From positions 1-64,000 of the forward strand of contig CAKREY010000012.1 in the NCBI GenBank assembly GCA_934318045.1: a stretch of DNA of 64,000 nt, given 5' to 3'. Source of the stretch: Coprococcus_C sp934318045 (lineage in GTDB: Bacteria; Bacillota; Clostridia; Lachnospirales; Lachnospiraceae). The notes under the pieces are model-generated. The model made no database searches, was not told the DNA's origin, and worked only from the letters and a program-made list of their open reading frames with translations. Of the stretch, positions 50,463 to 59,203 are shown in pieces (the stretch's first letter is position 1; each line of letters starts with the position of its first letter). The position numbers and the translations under genes were made by a program.

Positions 50463-52181
50463 TTAATATTGATAATTAATTTTATATTCTTCACTTCCAA
50501 GTCTGACACTCACAATCCGGTGATTATACCCGACCCGGTTATACTTGCACATCAGTTTTGTAATAAACCCGACATCCCGTGGAATCTCTATATAGCGCAT
50601 GATCGGCTGTTCCTCAATCAATCTGTAATCCGGTCTCCATGCACCAAGCAGCTGTTCCGCGTCATTGACAGAAAAACGGCGTTTCCGGCGTTTCAAAACA
50701 GTCTGGCTGTGTTTCCATGCGTTAGCAGCAAAATTTGCGACCGTCGTAGAAGCTGTAAACACAAGCCTGGATCCAGGAAATGTCATCCGGATTTTTTCGA
50801 TCAGATCCCGCACTTCATTTTTACCAAGATAAGAAAATCCATCGTCACATACAAACAATACGCCCTGATTCTGTTTGCAATTGATTTCATCCATCCAGGA
50901 GAAATCCATCAGGCGTCTCCCGATTGTCTTCTCCCGCTCCCGTTCGCCATACATAGACCGGCGGATAGACATGATATTGTGGGAATCCACGCTGAACCAT
51001 TGAATTGTACCATTATCCACGCGTCCAAACATGTTGTCCAAACGACAGGCCAGATGGATAACTGTCCCAAACGGAAACTCCTGTATAAACCGGCGCACCA
51101 GTGTATCGCAAGCACTCATATCCGCAGCCACGCGCACATTCTGATATGCACTGATGTGCGGATTCAGCTTTGTGAAATCGAACTTGTTATCATATATAAA
51201 TTTGGAAGCCCAGTCATCCTTGAAATACTCCGGGAATCTCTTCGTCCAGTCAGACATCATCTTGAGTGGATAGATTGCACGAAGCGATGTGTTGTAAGTC
51301 CCATTGATACTGTCGATCAAAAATCCCTCGGCTTTTTTGTGTTCCTTCGTCCGGTCATAAAGCATGAAATCCTCCGCTTCTTCTTCAAACTCAAAGAAAC
51401 GGATATTCACACCAGACTTTTTCGCTTTTTTATAAAATTCCCGGGCATAGCAATGATACAAATCCTGCACGCCGGAAAAAATCACCACATCGTCACAGAT
51501 ATCTGTCATATCTCCATAATATGGGCTTGTATACTCTGTCTTTACTGCATAATCGCGCACCCAGTAAGAATTCAGGAATTCCTTCACATGCTCGTTGTAA
51601 AACGTCCAACGTGTGTGTGCGGATTTTTCCAGCAGTTCCTGTTCAAGTCCACGGTCAAAAAATTCCGTATCCATAAGCGGCGACAACAGATAGAGCTGAT
51701 CCGGTTTCCGCATGCCTTCCCGCCAGGCGAGCATTGCAAGCGACAAAGCCAGACCTCCACCGGCGCCGCTTCCCATCAGGATCACGCGTTCCACGTCCTG
51801 GCCCTTCGTACAATTCGTATATGCCGGAACAAGCATCTGAAAAACTTCCCGACAGCAATGTTCCGGTGCAAGCGGATACATCGGCACGAACACACCTGCA
51901 TGGCAGGCCTGTGCCACACGGGCAATAAACAACCACTCTGCGGTATTCATCCGAAAACAGAGCTTGCTTGAATAAAGATACATGATATAGGTTCCGTTGA
52001 AGTCCTGTTTTGGTACCAGACGGTAACAAAGTCGTCCTTCTTCATGCAATTCATCAATCTCAAACTGTTTTACCACAGATGCCGGAATCTTGAAATCCGC
52101 CTTTTTCCGTCCAAGCTCGATCTCACGCTTAAAATCTTCCGGGCGCATCCTATGAAATTTTGTAGATACTTTCTTTCCCAT
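50463..52181 (-). CDS. Alpha/beta-hydrolase-like protein fused to a TcmP/LCM-type methyltransferase domain
   Basis: 572 residues, no signal peptide. Residues about 60-310 follow the hormone-sensitive-lipase fold: an acyl-type YIMYLYSS strand, PMYPLAPEHCCREVFQML, the elbow VILMGSGAGGGLALSLAML, LLSPLMDTEF and VVIFSGVQDLYHCYAREFYK. The nucleophile elbow, usually GDSAGG, reads GSGAGG, and the HGGG oxyanion motif is absent, so catalysis is doubtful. Residues about 340-572 resemble TcmP/leucine carboxyl methyltransferases (NVRVAADMSACDTLVRRFI, GTVIHLACRLDNMFGRVDN, IQWFSVDSHNIMSIRRSMY). The promoter -10 ends 10 bases before the ATG and there is no ribosome site, so the mRNA may be nearly leaderless. 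Confidence 0.75.
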   Translation of the reverse strand: MGKKVSTKFHRMRPEDFKREIELGRKKADFKIPASVVKQFEIDELHEEGRLCYRLVPKQDFNGTYIMYLYSSKLCFRMNTAEWLFIARVAQACHAGVFVPMYPLAPEHCCREVFQMLVPAYTNCTKGQDVERVILMGSGAGGGLALSLAMLAWREGMRKPDQLYLLSPLMDTEFFDRGLEQELLEKSAHTRWTFYNEHVKEFLNSYWVRDYAVKTEYTSPYYGDMTDICDDVVIFSGVQDLYHCYAREFYKKAKKSGVNIRFFEFEEEAEDFMLYDRTKEHKKAEGFLIDSINGTYNTSLRAIYPLKMMSDWTKRFPEYFKDDWASKFIYDNKFDFTKLNPHISAYQNVRVAADMSACDTLVRRFIQEFPFGTVIHLACRLDNMFGRVDNGTIQWFSVDSHNIMSIRRSMYGEREREKTIGRRLMDFSWMDEINCKQNQGVLFVCDDGFSYLGKNEVRDLIEKIRMTFPGSRLVFTASTTVANFAANAWKHSQTVLKRRKRRFSVNDAEQLLGAWRPDYRLIEEQPIMRYIEIPRDVGFITKLMCKYNRVGYNHRIVSVRLGSEEYKINYQY

Positions 52182-52190
52182 AGTATTTTT

Positions 52191-52219
52191 ATTTTACCAA
52201 ACATATCCTATATGGGCAA
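52191..52219 (-). promoter_or_regulatory. Promoter of the hydrolase-methyltransferase fusion gene
   Basis: Minus strand TTGCCC (52219-52214), 17-base spacer, TGG-TAAAAT extended -10 (52196-52191). Transcription would start within a few bases of the ATG at 52181. Confidence 0.6.
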
Positions 52220-52234
52220 GCAGTTTATATCGAA

Positions 52235-52266
52235 AAAAAAGGACAGGCAATTGCCTATCCTTTTTT
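52235..52266. terminator. Terminator of the tRNA-Leu gene
   Basis: AAAAAAGGACAGGCAA and TTGCCTATCCTTTTTT form a 16-bp stem with one mismatch and T-runs on the minus strand, just past the tRNA 3' end. Confidence 0.85.
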
Positions 52267-52268
52267 GA

Positions 52269-52352
52269 TGCGGAAGATGGGACTTGAACCCACACGGTAT
52301 TGCTACCACAGGCACCTGAAGCCTGCGCGTCTGCCTATTCCGCCACTTCCGC
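52269..52352 (-). tRNA. tRNA-Leu(CAG)
   Basis: 84 bases. Acceptor arms GCGGAAG and CTTCCGC pair; the D-arm has GGCGGAATAGGCAGACGC; the anticodon stem CAGGC/GCCTG encloses TTCAGGT, giving anticodon CAG, which reads CTG codons. A long variable arm (GTGGTAGCAATACC) marks a class II tRNA, and GGGTTCAAGTCCC is the T-arm. The discriminator is A and CCA is not encoded. Own promoter and terminator. Confidence 0.95.
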
Positions 52353-52366
52353 GTACTGCGTTTCGT

Positions 52367-52395
52367 ATCATATCATTTATTTAAGGCCTTGTCAA
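52367..52395 (-). promoter_or_regulatory. Sigma-A promoter of tRNA-Leu
   Basis: Minus strand perfect TTGACA (52395-52390), 17-base spacer, TATGAT (52372-52367), 15 bases upstream of the tRNA. Confidence 0.82.
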
Positions 52396-52465
52396 TAACA
52401 AATTTTAAATAAACCCGACACCATACAAAACGCGATATTACTTAAAACAACTGACTTACAACCGG

Positions 52466-53623
52466 TTACTCTGCATCACTTTCAGAAGCATCCGACGCTG
52501 TTTCAGCTTCTGTTGTCTGTGCGGCTGCATCTGTTGCAGTTGCTTCTACCGGCTTACCATTCTCAAGCAGGAAATCCACAACCTTCTCAGCCAACGCATA
52601 ATATACCAGATCTTCAGAAGAATAATTCTCATTCAGCTTTGACTCATCCTCATAGCTGTAATAATCCATAATCTTCTTCTTATAATTATCAACTTCTTCC
52701 TTGGAAACTGTAATCTCAGCATCCTTTGCTACCGCACAGACTGCGATTTTTTCCTTCATGTAATCCTCTGCAAGCCCCTTTACATAATCGCGGAAATCAT
52801 CCTCACTCTGGAAACCATATCTGGCTGTCACATAATCACCAAGTGAATACCCATAGCTTGAAGCTGCCTGCTCCTGCTGAGCAATACTCTTATCAATCAG
52901 ATCCTGCATCTCCTGTTCCGGATACTTGTTGTATGTCACCTTTTCCACAAGCACCTGCATGATTGCACTTTCATTCTGGCTCTTGTCCGACTCATCCTTC
53001 TGCTCTACAAGGTCCTTGCGCACAGAATCCTCATATTCAAGAATTGATGCCGCATCTGTATAGCTTGCTACAAACTCATCATTATATTCCGGGAGCTGCT
53101 TATCCGTCTTATAGTTGATTGTAATCTTAAAATCAGCTTCCTTACCATTCAGCTCATCTTTTCCATAATTCTCCGGGAACGTTGCCTTGATATTAAATGT
53201 CTCACCAATCTTGTGTCCGATAATTCCATCCTCAAATCCCGGAATCATAGAACCACTGCCAAGTGTCAGGTCATAGCCCTGTCCGTTCGAATTTCCACCT
53301 TCGAACTCTTCCCCATCCAGGCTGCCGACAAAATCAATATTGACATTGTCCCCTTCCTTCACGGTTCCTTCCTTCACCTGAGTCTTCGTTGCATACTGTT
53401 CCAGTAAAGAATCAATCTTGCTCTTTACATCCGCATCTGTGACAGTTGACTTCGTCTCTGTATATTCAAGCCCCTTATAATCCGGCAAATCACAATATGC
53501 CGCATACTTGTCAATCATACTCTGCTGGTCTACACCATCCACTTTTTTTCCGCATCCGGTGAGCATTGTCATACCGAGTGCCAGACTAAGCACATAACCA
53601 AGTGCCCGAAACTGCTTCTTCAT
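52466..53623 (-). CDS. Lipoprotein FKBP-type peptidyl-prolyl isomerase, trigger-factor-like
   Basis: 385 residues. The signal peptide ends in the lipobox MLTGCGKK (Cys about 24), so the mature protein sits outside the membrane. The FKBP domain (about 85-175) has EGDNVNIDFVGSLDGEEFEG, LTLGSGSMIPGFEDGIIGHK and IKATFPENYGKDELNGKEAD. It is followed by a helical chaperone-like domain as in trigger factor (about 180-355, LVEKVTYNKYPEQEMQDLID) and a Glu/Ala/Thr-rich tail. It lacks the ribosome-binding domain of true trigger factor. Likely helps fold exported proteins. It is monocistronic; -10-like TATAAA lies near 53691-53686. Confidence 0.9.
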   Translation of the reverse strand: MKKQFRALGYVLSLALGMTMLTGCGKKVDGVDQQSMIDKYAAYCDLPDYKGLEYTETKSTVTDADVKSKIDSLLEQYATKTQVKEGTVKEGDNVNIDFVGSLDGEEFEGGNSNGQGYDLTLGSGSMIPGFEDGIIGHKIGETFNIKATFPENYGKDELNGKEADFKITINYKTDKQLPEYNDEFVASYTDAASILEYEDSVRKDLVEQKDESDKSQNESAIMQVLVEKVTYNKYPEQEMQDLIDKSIAQQEQAASSYGYSLGDYVTARYGFQSEDDFRDYVKGLAEDYMKEKIAVCAVAKDAEITVSKEEVDNYKKKIMDYYSYEDESKLNENYSSEDLVYYALAEKVVDFLLENGKPVEATATDAAAQTTEAETASDASESDAE

Positions 53624-53841
53624 AATAAAAACATATCCCTTCTATATCTTTTTCACTCCGGATTTAAAAACTTCAATCCCTTGCTTTTATACCATATTTT
53701 AAAGGAAATGAAAAGCCTAATTTCATAATTCACAAAGAAATCACACTACGTAAACGCAAAAATGCATTTCATCTTTTCTTCGCCCTATGGCATAACATTG
53801 CATATTTCCTATATTTTCCGGCATTTTTGTCCATTTGCAAA

Positions 53842-53857
53842 TCGCAATATCTTGTCA
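53842..53857. promoter_or_regulatory. NrdR box 1, upstream (diverged)
   Basis: TCGCAATATCTTGTCA resembles the NrdR consensus ACACWATATMTTGTGT in its core (AATATCTTGT). It lies exactly 31 bases upstream of box 2, the normal three-turn spacing. Confidence 0.6.
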
Positions 53858-53872
53858 GATCGCACATGTAAA

Positions 53873-53888
53873 ATACTATATTTAGTGT
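53873..53888. promoter_or_regulatory. NrdR box 2
   Basis: ATACTATATTTAGTGT is close to the palindromic NrdR consensus. It is just upstream of the nrdD -35, so NrdR bound to dATP/ATP could repress nrdD-nrdG-dut. The nrdR gene is not in the window. Confidence 0.75.
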
Positions 53889-53896
53889 TTTTGATA

Positions 53897-53925
53897 TTTA
53901 CAAACAAATCTGCAGATGCTATAAT
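53897..53925 (+). promoter_or_regulatory. Sigma-A promoter of nrdD
   Basis: TTTACA (53897-53902), 17-base spacer, perfect TATAAT (53920-53925), about 100 bases before the nrdD start. Confidence 0.8.
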
Positions 53926-54027
53926 GAAAAACCGTATTCCCGCTTTTTTGGGGTGGCATAAAAGCCGGGCATAAAAGCAGGAGAATCATACACATGTTTT
54001 ATCAGGAAAAGTTTAGGAGAAGGATTC

Positions 54028-56154
54028 ATGAAAGTTATCAAAAGGGACGGTCATACCGTAAATTATGACCGGAGCAAGATCATCACCGCAATCAAAAAAG
54101 CAAATGCCGAAGTTGAAGACTGCGAGAAGGTCTCAGAAGAGAAAATCGAAGAAATCGTAGAAAGCATCGAGAGCAGAAACCGCCCACGTATGCTGGTCGA
54201 GGATATCCAGGATATTATCGAGCAGAAGCTGATGGACGACAGAAAATTCGTGCTTGCGAAGACGTACATCATCTATCGCTACACCAGAGAGCTCGTCCGT
54301 AAGGCGAACACAACGGACGATTCTATCTTAAGTCTGATCAAGAACCGTAACAAAGATGTTATGGAAGAAAATTCAAATAAAAATGCAACGGTTGCATCCA
54401 CCCAGCGTGACTTAATCGCAGGCGAGGTATCCAAGGATCTTACCCGTCGTGTCCTGCTTCCGGAGAAGATCTCCAAAGCACACGACGAAGGGGTTCTGCA
54501 TTTCCACGATGCCGATTATTTTCTGCAACCGATCTTCAACTGCTGCCTGATCAATATCGGCGACATGCTTGACAATGGCACAGTCATGAACGGCAAACTG
54601 ATTGAGAGCCCGAAGAGTTTCCAGGTTGCATGTACCGTTATGACACAGATTATTTCCTCGGTTGCAAGCAGCCAGTATGGCGGACAGTCCGTAGATATCC
54701 GTCATCTCGGAAAATATCTGCGCAAGAGCTACAACAAATACAGATCAAAGATTGAGGCGGAATTCGGCGACAAGCTCGACGAGGAAACCATCGAGCAGCT
54801 GACACAGGACCGACTGCAAGATGAGCTTCGTTCCGGTGTCCAGACAATCCAGTACCAGATCAACACATTGATGACAACGAACGGTCAGTCACCATTTGTC
54901 ACATTGTTTTTAAATCTTGATCCAAACGATGAATATATCGAAGAAAATGCAACCATCGTCGAGGAGATCCTCCGGCAGCGTCTCGAGGGAATCAAGAATG
55001 AGAAGGGCGTCTATGTAACCCCTGCTTTCCCGAAGCTGATCTATGTCTTAGACGAGCACAACTGCTTAAAGGGCGGCAAGTATGATTACATTACCAGGCT
55101 TGCGGTGAAATGCTCGGCGAAGCGTCTGTATCCGGATTATATCTCTGCGAAGAAGATGCGTGAGAACTACGAAGGCAATGTATTCTCCTGTATGGGATGT
55201 CGTTCCTTCCTCTCCCCTTGGAAGGATGAGAACGGAAATTATAAGTGGGAAGGCCGTTTCAACCAGGGTGTTGTATCCTTGAACCTCCCACAGATCGGTA
55301 TTCTGGCAAAGGGCAACGAAGAGAAGTTCTGGAGCCTGCTTGATGAGCGTCTGGATCTGTGTTACGAAGCTTTGATGTGCCGACACAATGCACTGCTTGG
55401 TGTCACTTCCGATGTCAGCCCGGTTCACTGGCAGTATGGTGCGATTGCCCGACTGAAAAAAGGTGAAAAGATCGATCCGTTGCTGATGGATGGTTATTCA
55501 ACCATCTCCCTCGGTTATATCGGTCTCTACGAGACAACCAAGCTTATGACCGGTAAGAGCCATACCGATCCGGATGGTGAAAAATTCGCTTTACGTGTGA
55601 TGAAACGCCTGCGCAAGGCATGCGATACATGGAAGGAAGAGACAGGACTTGGATTCGGTCTGTACGGAACGCCGGCAGAAAGCCTCTGCTACCGTTTCGC
55701 AAGAATCGATCAGGAGCGTTTCGGAACGATTCCGGATATAACCGATAAAGGATATTACACCAACTCTTACCACGTGGATGTACGCGAGAAGATCGATGCG
55801 TTCAGTAAGTTCCGGTTTGAGAGCCAGTTCCAGACGATTTCCTCCGGTGGCGCGATCTCCTATGTCGAGATTCCAAACATGCGCAACAACCTAGAGGCAC
55901 TCGAAGAGATCGTCCGGTTCATCTACGACAACATCCAGTATGCGGAGTTCAACACGAAATCCGATTACTGCCATGTCTGTGATTACGATGGCGAGATCAT
56001 CATCAACGATGACAACGAATGGGAATGTCCACAGTGCGGAAACAAGGATCATTCCAAGATGAACGTGACACGTCGTACCTGCGGATATCTGGGCGAGAAC
56101 TTCTGGAATGTAGGCAAAACAAAAGAGATCAAAGCACGTGTGCTTCATCTCTAA
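54028..56154 (+). CDS. nrdD: Anaerobic ribonucleoside-triphosphate reductase
   Basis: 708 residues, class III glycyl-radical reductase that makes dNTPs without oxygen. An ATP-cone (1-95, MKVIKRDGHTVNYDRSKIIT) gives allosteric control. The barrel includes FHDADYFLQPIFNCCLINIG, SVASSQYGGQSVDIRHL and the VFSCMGCRSFLSPW active-site Cys loop. A zinc site near the end has CHVCDYDG and CPQCGNKD. The glycyl radical loop RRTCGYLGENFWN is near 680. AGGAGAAGG precedes the ATG. The activase nrdG follows after 18 bases. Regulated by paired NrdR boxes (inference). Confidence 0.97.
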   Translation: MKVIKRDGHTVNYDRSKIITAIKKANAEVEDCEKVSEEKIEEIVESIESRNRPRMLVEDIQDIIEQKLMDDRKFVLAKTYIIYRYTRELVRKANTTDDSILSLIKNRNKDVMEENSNKNATVASTQRDLIAGEVSKDLTRRVLLPEKISKAHDEGVLHFHDADYFLQPIFNCCLINIGDMLDNGTVMNGKLIESPKSFQVACTVMTQIISSVASSQYGGQSVDIRHLGKYLRKSYNKYRSKIEAEFGDKLDEETIEQLTQDRLQDELRSGVQTIQYQINTLMTTNGQSPFVTLFLNLDPNDEYIEENATIVEEILRQRLEGIKNEKGVYVTPAFPKLIYVLDEHNCLKGGKYDYITRLAVKCSAKRLYPDYISAKKMRENYEGNVFSCMGCRSFLSPWKDENGNYKWEGRFNQGVVSLNLPQIGILAKGNEEKFWSLLDERLDLCYEALMCRHNALLGVTSDVSPVHWQYGAIARLKKGEKIDPLLMDGYSTISLGYIGLYETTKLMTGKSHTDPDGEKFALRVMKRLRKACDTWKEETGLGFGLYGTPAESLCYRFARIDQERFGTIPDITDKGYYTNSYHVDVREKIDAFSKFRFESQFQTISSGGAISYVEIPNMRNNLEALEEIVRFIYDNIQYAEFNTKSDYCHVCDYDGEIIINDDNEWECPQCGNKDHSKMNVTRRTCGYLGENFWNVGKTKEIKARVLHL

Positions 56155-56172
56155 GATTGGCAGGTGTAAAAT

Positions 56173-56700
56173 GTGAATTATGCAGATATCAAACGCATTG
56201 ATGTTGCAAACGGACCGGGGGTACGCGTATCCCTGTTCGTGTCCGGCTGCAGTCATCACTGCAAAGGATGTTTTAATGAAGAAACCTGGGATTTCCAATA
56301 CGGAAAGCCTTTTACGGAAGCTGAGATTGATCAGATTCTGGAGTATCTGAAGCCCGATTATATCCGTGGGCTTTCCCTTCTTGGAGGGGAGCCATTTGAA
56401 TATGTGAACCAGCAGGGGCTTCTCCCATTGCTCCGCCGGTTCAAGGCACTCTATCCAAAGAAGGATCTGTGGTGCTATACCGGATATGATTTTGAAAAGG
56501 ATATTCAGCAGAAAATGATGATCAACTGGGCTGAGACACGGGAGCTTGTCAGCTGCCTGGACATTCTGGTGGACGGTGAATTTGAGCTGGATAAGAAGAA
56601 TCTCTCGCTCCGATTCCGCGGTTCCTCTAACCAGCGGATCATTGATGTGAAACAGTCACTTGCCGAAGGGCATACGGTGCTCGCCAACGAATATATGTAG
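56173..56700 (+). CDS. nrdG: Anaerobic ribonucleotide reductase activating protein
   Basis: 175 residues, radical-SAM enzyme that generates the glycyl radical on NrdD. The iron-sulfur motif is SGCSHHCKGCFNEETW (CxxxCxxC, near 26-33). The SAM-binding stretch LSLLGGEPFEYVNQQG and WCYTGYDFE, and DGEFELDKKN follow, as expected. The start is GTG at 56173, after AGGTG. It lies between nrdD and dut, which supports a co-regulated dNTP-supply operon. Confidence 0.96.
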   Translation: MNYADIKRIDVANGPGVRVSLFVSGCSHHCKGCFNEETWDFQYGKPFTEAEIDQILEYLKPDYIRGLSLLGGEPFEYVNQQGLLPLLRRFKALYPKKDLWCYTGYDFEKDIQQKMMINWAETRELVSCLDILVDGEFELDKKNLSLRFRGSSNQRIIDVKQSLAEGHTVLANEYM

Positions 56701-56737
56701 GCATTTGTGAAACACACAAACAGAAAAAGGAGAACAC

Positions 56738-57187
56738 ATGATTACTACAATGCATGTAAATGTCAAGAAATTAAATGAGAATGCGGTGCTTCCTACTTAT
56801 GGTTCCGCAAATGCTGCCGGTGCAGATATCTATGCCTGCTTAGATGCCCCACTTACCATTGCGCCACACGAGACAGTTATGGTGCACACCGGACTTGCCA
56901 TGGAAATTCCGGAAGGCTATGCCGGACTCATCTATGCGCGCAGCGGCCTCGCCTGCAAGCGCAATCTCGCACCTGCCAACAAGGTCGGTGTCGTAGACTC
57001 CGATTACCGTGGCGAATTCATGATTGCACTTCACAACCACGGAACAACACCTCAGACGATTGAGCCAAAGGAACGCATTGCCCAGCTCGTCATCACCCCT
57101 TATATCGTTGGGCAGTTTGAAGTTGTGGACGAGCTAGGCGATACGGAACGTGGTGCCGGCGGATTCGGTTCCACCGGTCGTAAATAG
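56738..57187 (+). CDS. dut: dUTP diphosphatase
   Basis: 149 residues, trimeric dUTPase that converts dUTP to dUMP, protecting DNA from uracil and feeding dTMP synthesis. All five motifs are seen: 1 SANAAGADIYA, 2 IYARSGLACK, 3 NKVGVVDSDYRGE, 4 PKERIAQLVI, 5 ERGAGGFGSTGRK. AAAGGAGAA precedes the ATG. It is the last gene of the nrdD-nrdG-dut cluster. Its last 54 bases, covering motif 5, overlap the 3' end of the convergent sensor gene, with no terminator between. Confidence 0.96.
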   Translation: MITTMHVNVKKLNENAVLPTYGSANAAGADIYACLDAPLTIAPHETVMVHTGLAMEIPEGYAGLIYARSGLACKRNLAPANKVGVVDSDYRGEFMIALHNHGTTPQTIEPKERIAQLVITPYIVGQFEVVDELGDTERGAGGFGSTGRK

Positions 57188-59110
57188 ATATCGGTTATCA
57201 TCTAACAGGTCCAGCGTAAAAAGCAACTGGACTTCCGTTTTTTTATCTTCTTGTAGATAAGTTTCTGCAGCACCGCATCCAAATGCATAAGTGACAATTC
57301 CTTTCTCTGCAGAAACTTCCCTACAGGATATGTTCAATGTTTTTCCCTTCATGTTATATTTGATTGCATTACTTGCCATATATTGCATGATATGCCGGAT
57401 ATAATCTGCATTTCCTATCACCTGTGTATGTTCTCCGGAGAAATTCTGTATCTCGATCGGCACATTCACCTCCTGCGCAAGGCTTTCAATCATAACCGCT
57501 ATTTCTCTATACAAGTGGCTCATATGGAATATTTTGCGGCATGCCAATGGTTCGATTTTACCAAGCACACCTGGCATATCTTCTAGTCCATCCAGCATCT
57601 GCCCCGTTATCTTCATAACCTGCCCTCTGCATTGTTCCTGTTTCCCCGGATCATCTGCATTCTGTCTGCTGATTTCTACCATACCACGGATTCCTTCCAC
57701 CTGATTCCGCATTTCCTGATTCAAATAGCACAGATACTCTGTCTTTGCAATGTTGGCATTTTTTTCCCGTTTGGCTGCCGCACACAGTTCCTGTTGATAT
57801 TTCAGTTCTTTCTGACGTTCCTCAGTCAGATCCCGTATCAAAAGGAATACGGAATGGATATGTCCGTCTTCTGTTTTCTTCTGTGGAATAACCTGGGAAC
57901 TGAGCCACTTTCCATCCACACTCTCTGATTCGTATGTTATAACCGTGTTTTCAGAAAGACGCTCCTCCATCGTATGCAGATTTGCAAATTGCCGGTATCC
58001 GTTCCGATATGGTTCCGCTATAAATTTCTCTACAAAGAACTGCAGCATCTCCCACGCAGTCCAGTCTCTTTTCATCTTGTCTTCCAATGCAGGCGGCAAT
58101 GTAATTTTTTCCCAGCTGCCAGTATCTATGTGAATCAGGAAATTGGCTGTGTAAATACTTCCAATGGCAGCAATCGTCTGCAGCTGCTCCTGCAGTTTTC
58201 TCATATTTATTCTTGTTGTATGCATATATAGAAACAGCATGATCAACACGCAGACAATATAAATCGCTACACCATATGTCATGATGCTCCGTCTGTTCAT
58301 AAATACCATTTTCCCGGGCACCAGCGCATATATACTGTAATTTTTGTATATACGCAGGCTTCCATACCACCGTCTGCCTTTGTACTTTACAACACACAGT
58401 TGTCCACCGCGTATAGATTTCAAAGATGTGTCTGAAATATTTTTTCCCTGTTCCTGCTCATTGTTTGAATTTAATACGTCTGTTCCATCCGTGATCAAAA
58501 CAATGCCGTCCATTTTAAACCGGTAACCGGAAAGAAGATTTTGTAGTCGAATCTCATTTTCGGTAACTTTTTTATCTGTAATATCGTTATAACATACAAC
58601 AAGACCTTTCTGGTTATTGCGCGATACAACCGCAAAATCATAGGTTCTGTTATTTTTCTTGATTCGCTCCATGTATACCTTGGCTGGGTGATTCAGGATG
58701 TCTTTTATATAATTTTTTTTGGTGATTCCGCTAAACAGGTTTTTCCAACTGTCATCGGTTTGTGCAAGCGTATTAAAGTTTTCATCCAGGACAAACGCAC
58801 CTGTCATCTTTGTATCGTCCTGATATTCCTTCAATATAGCATTGGTTAGTCTTTTCCCATATTTTTCATATCTTGCAATCACCGTTGCTTTTTGCTGCAG
58901 GGAAATCAAATCTTTCACTTTGTTTCCATTTTCATAATTTTCATACCGCTCACACGTATCCTGCGCAAAATCTAATGTCTCATCCATCACTGCTTTCGCA
59001 TATTTTAATCCACGTTTTGTTGTAAGCACAAAAATAAATGCCAATAATAAAAGGCCCGCAATCAGCGGAATACATTTTATTATGGCATTTTTACGTCCTG
59101 GCTTCTTCAT
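57134..59110 (-). CDS. dCache-type sensor, histidine-kinase-like but lacking the phospho-acceptor His
   Basis: 658 residues. Two membrane helices (about 12-28 and 282-305) flank an extracytoplasmic dCache-like sensor (YEKYGKRLTNAILKEY, FAVVSRNNQKGLVVCYNDIT). A PAS-like domain lies at about 320-445, ending LLIRDLTEERQKELKYQQEL. The dimerisation helix normally carrying SHE-x-RTP reads IAKTEYLCYLNQEMRNQVEG, so Gln replaces His and Pro is lost. The ATPase fold keeps the N-box Asn (MQYMASNAIKYN) but has no DxGxG. The end GGTESAGTTFRIA is kinase-like. The protein is therefore probably a non-catalytic sensor. No response regulator is adjacent. AAGGGGG precedes the ATG at 59110. The 3' end overlaps dut by 54 bases. 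Confidence 0.8.
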   Translation of the reverse strand: MKKPGRKNAIIKCIPLIAGLLLLAFIFVLTTKRGLKYAKAVMDETLDFAQDTCERYENYENGNKVKDLISLQQKATVIARYEKYGKRLTNAILKEYQDDTKMTGAFVLDENFNTLAQTDDSWKNLFSGITKKNYIKDILNHPAKVYMERIKKNNRTYDFAVVSRNNQKGLVVCYNDITDKKVTENEIRLQNLLSGYRFKMDGIVLITDGTDVLNSNNEQEQGKNISDTSLKSIRGGQLCVVKYKGRRWYGSLRIYKNYSIYALVPGKMVFMNRRSIMTYGVAIYIVCVLIMLFLYMHTTRINMRKLQEQLQTIAAIGSIYTANFLIHIDTGSWEKITLPPALEDKMKRDWTAWEMLQFFVEKFIAEPYRNGYRQFANLHTMEERLSENTVITYESESVDGKWLSSQVIPQKKTEDGHIHSVFLLIRDLTEERQKELKYQQELCAAAKREKNANIAKTEYLCYLNQEMRNQVEGIRGMVEISRQNADDPGKQEQCRGQVMKITGQMLDGLEDMPGVLGKIEPLACRKIFHMSHLYREIAVMIESLAQEVNVPIEIQNFSGEHTQVIGNADYIRHIMQYMASNAIKYNMKGKTLNISCREVSAEKGIVTYAFGCGAAETYLQEDKKTEVQLLFTLDLLDDNRYLFTTGGTESAGTTFRIA

Positions 59111-59160
59111 CGTTTGTCCCCCTTCGATCAACAGATGTATTTTCATTTGTCCCCATAGCA

Positions 59161-59189
59161 ATTATATTCCATGTGTCTCAAACTGTCCA
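59161..59189 (-). promoter_or_regulatory. Promoter of the pseudo-kinase sensor gene
   Basis: Minus strand TGGACA (59189-59184), 17-base spacer, perfect TATAAT (59166-59161), about 50 bases before the start codon. Confidence 0.7.
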
Positions 59190-59203
59190 GCTAGAAATGC
59201 AAA

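Larger units (their letters stand above)
53624..54027. other. Regulatory region between the foldase lipoprotein and nrdD
   Basis: 404 bases without a gene. The left part holds a weak minus-strand promoter for the lipoprotein (TTTTCA, 17 bases, TATAAA, 53714-53686). The right part holds two NrdR-like boxes, the nrdD promoter and a leader of about 95 bases. The leader ends in AGGAGAAGG, 4 bases before the nrdD ATG. Confidence 0.6.
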
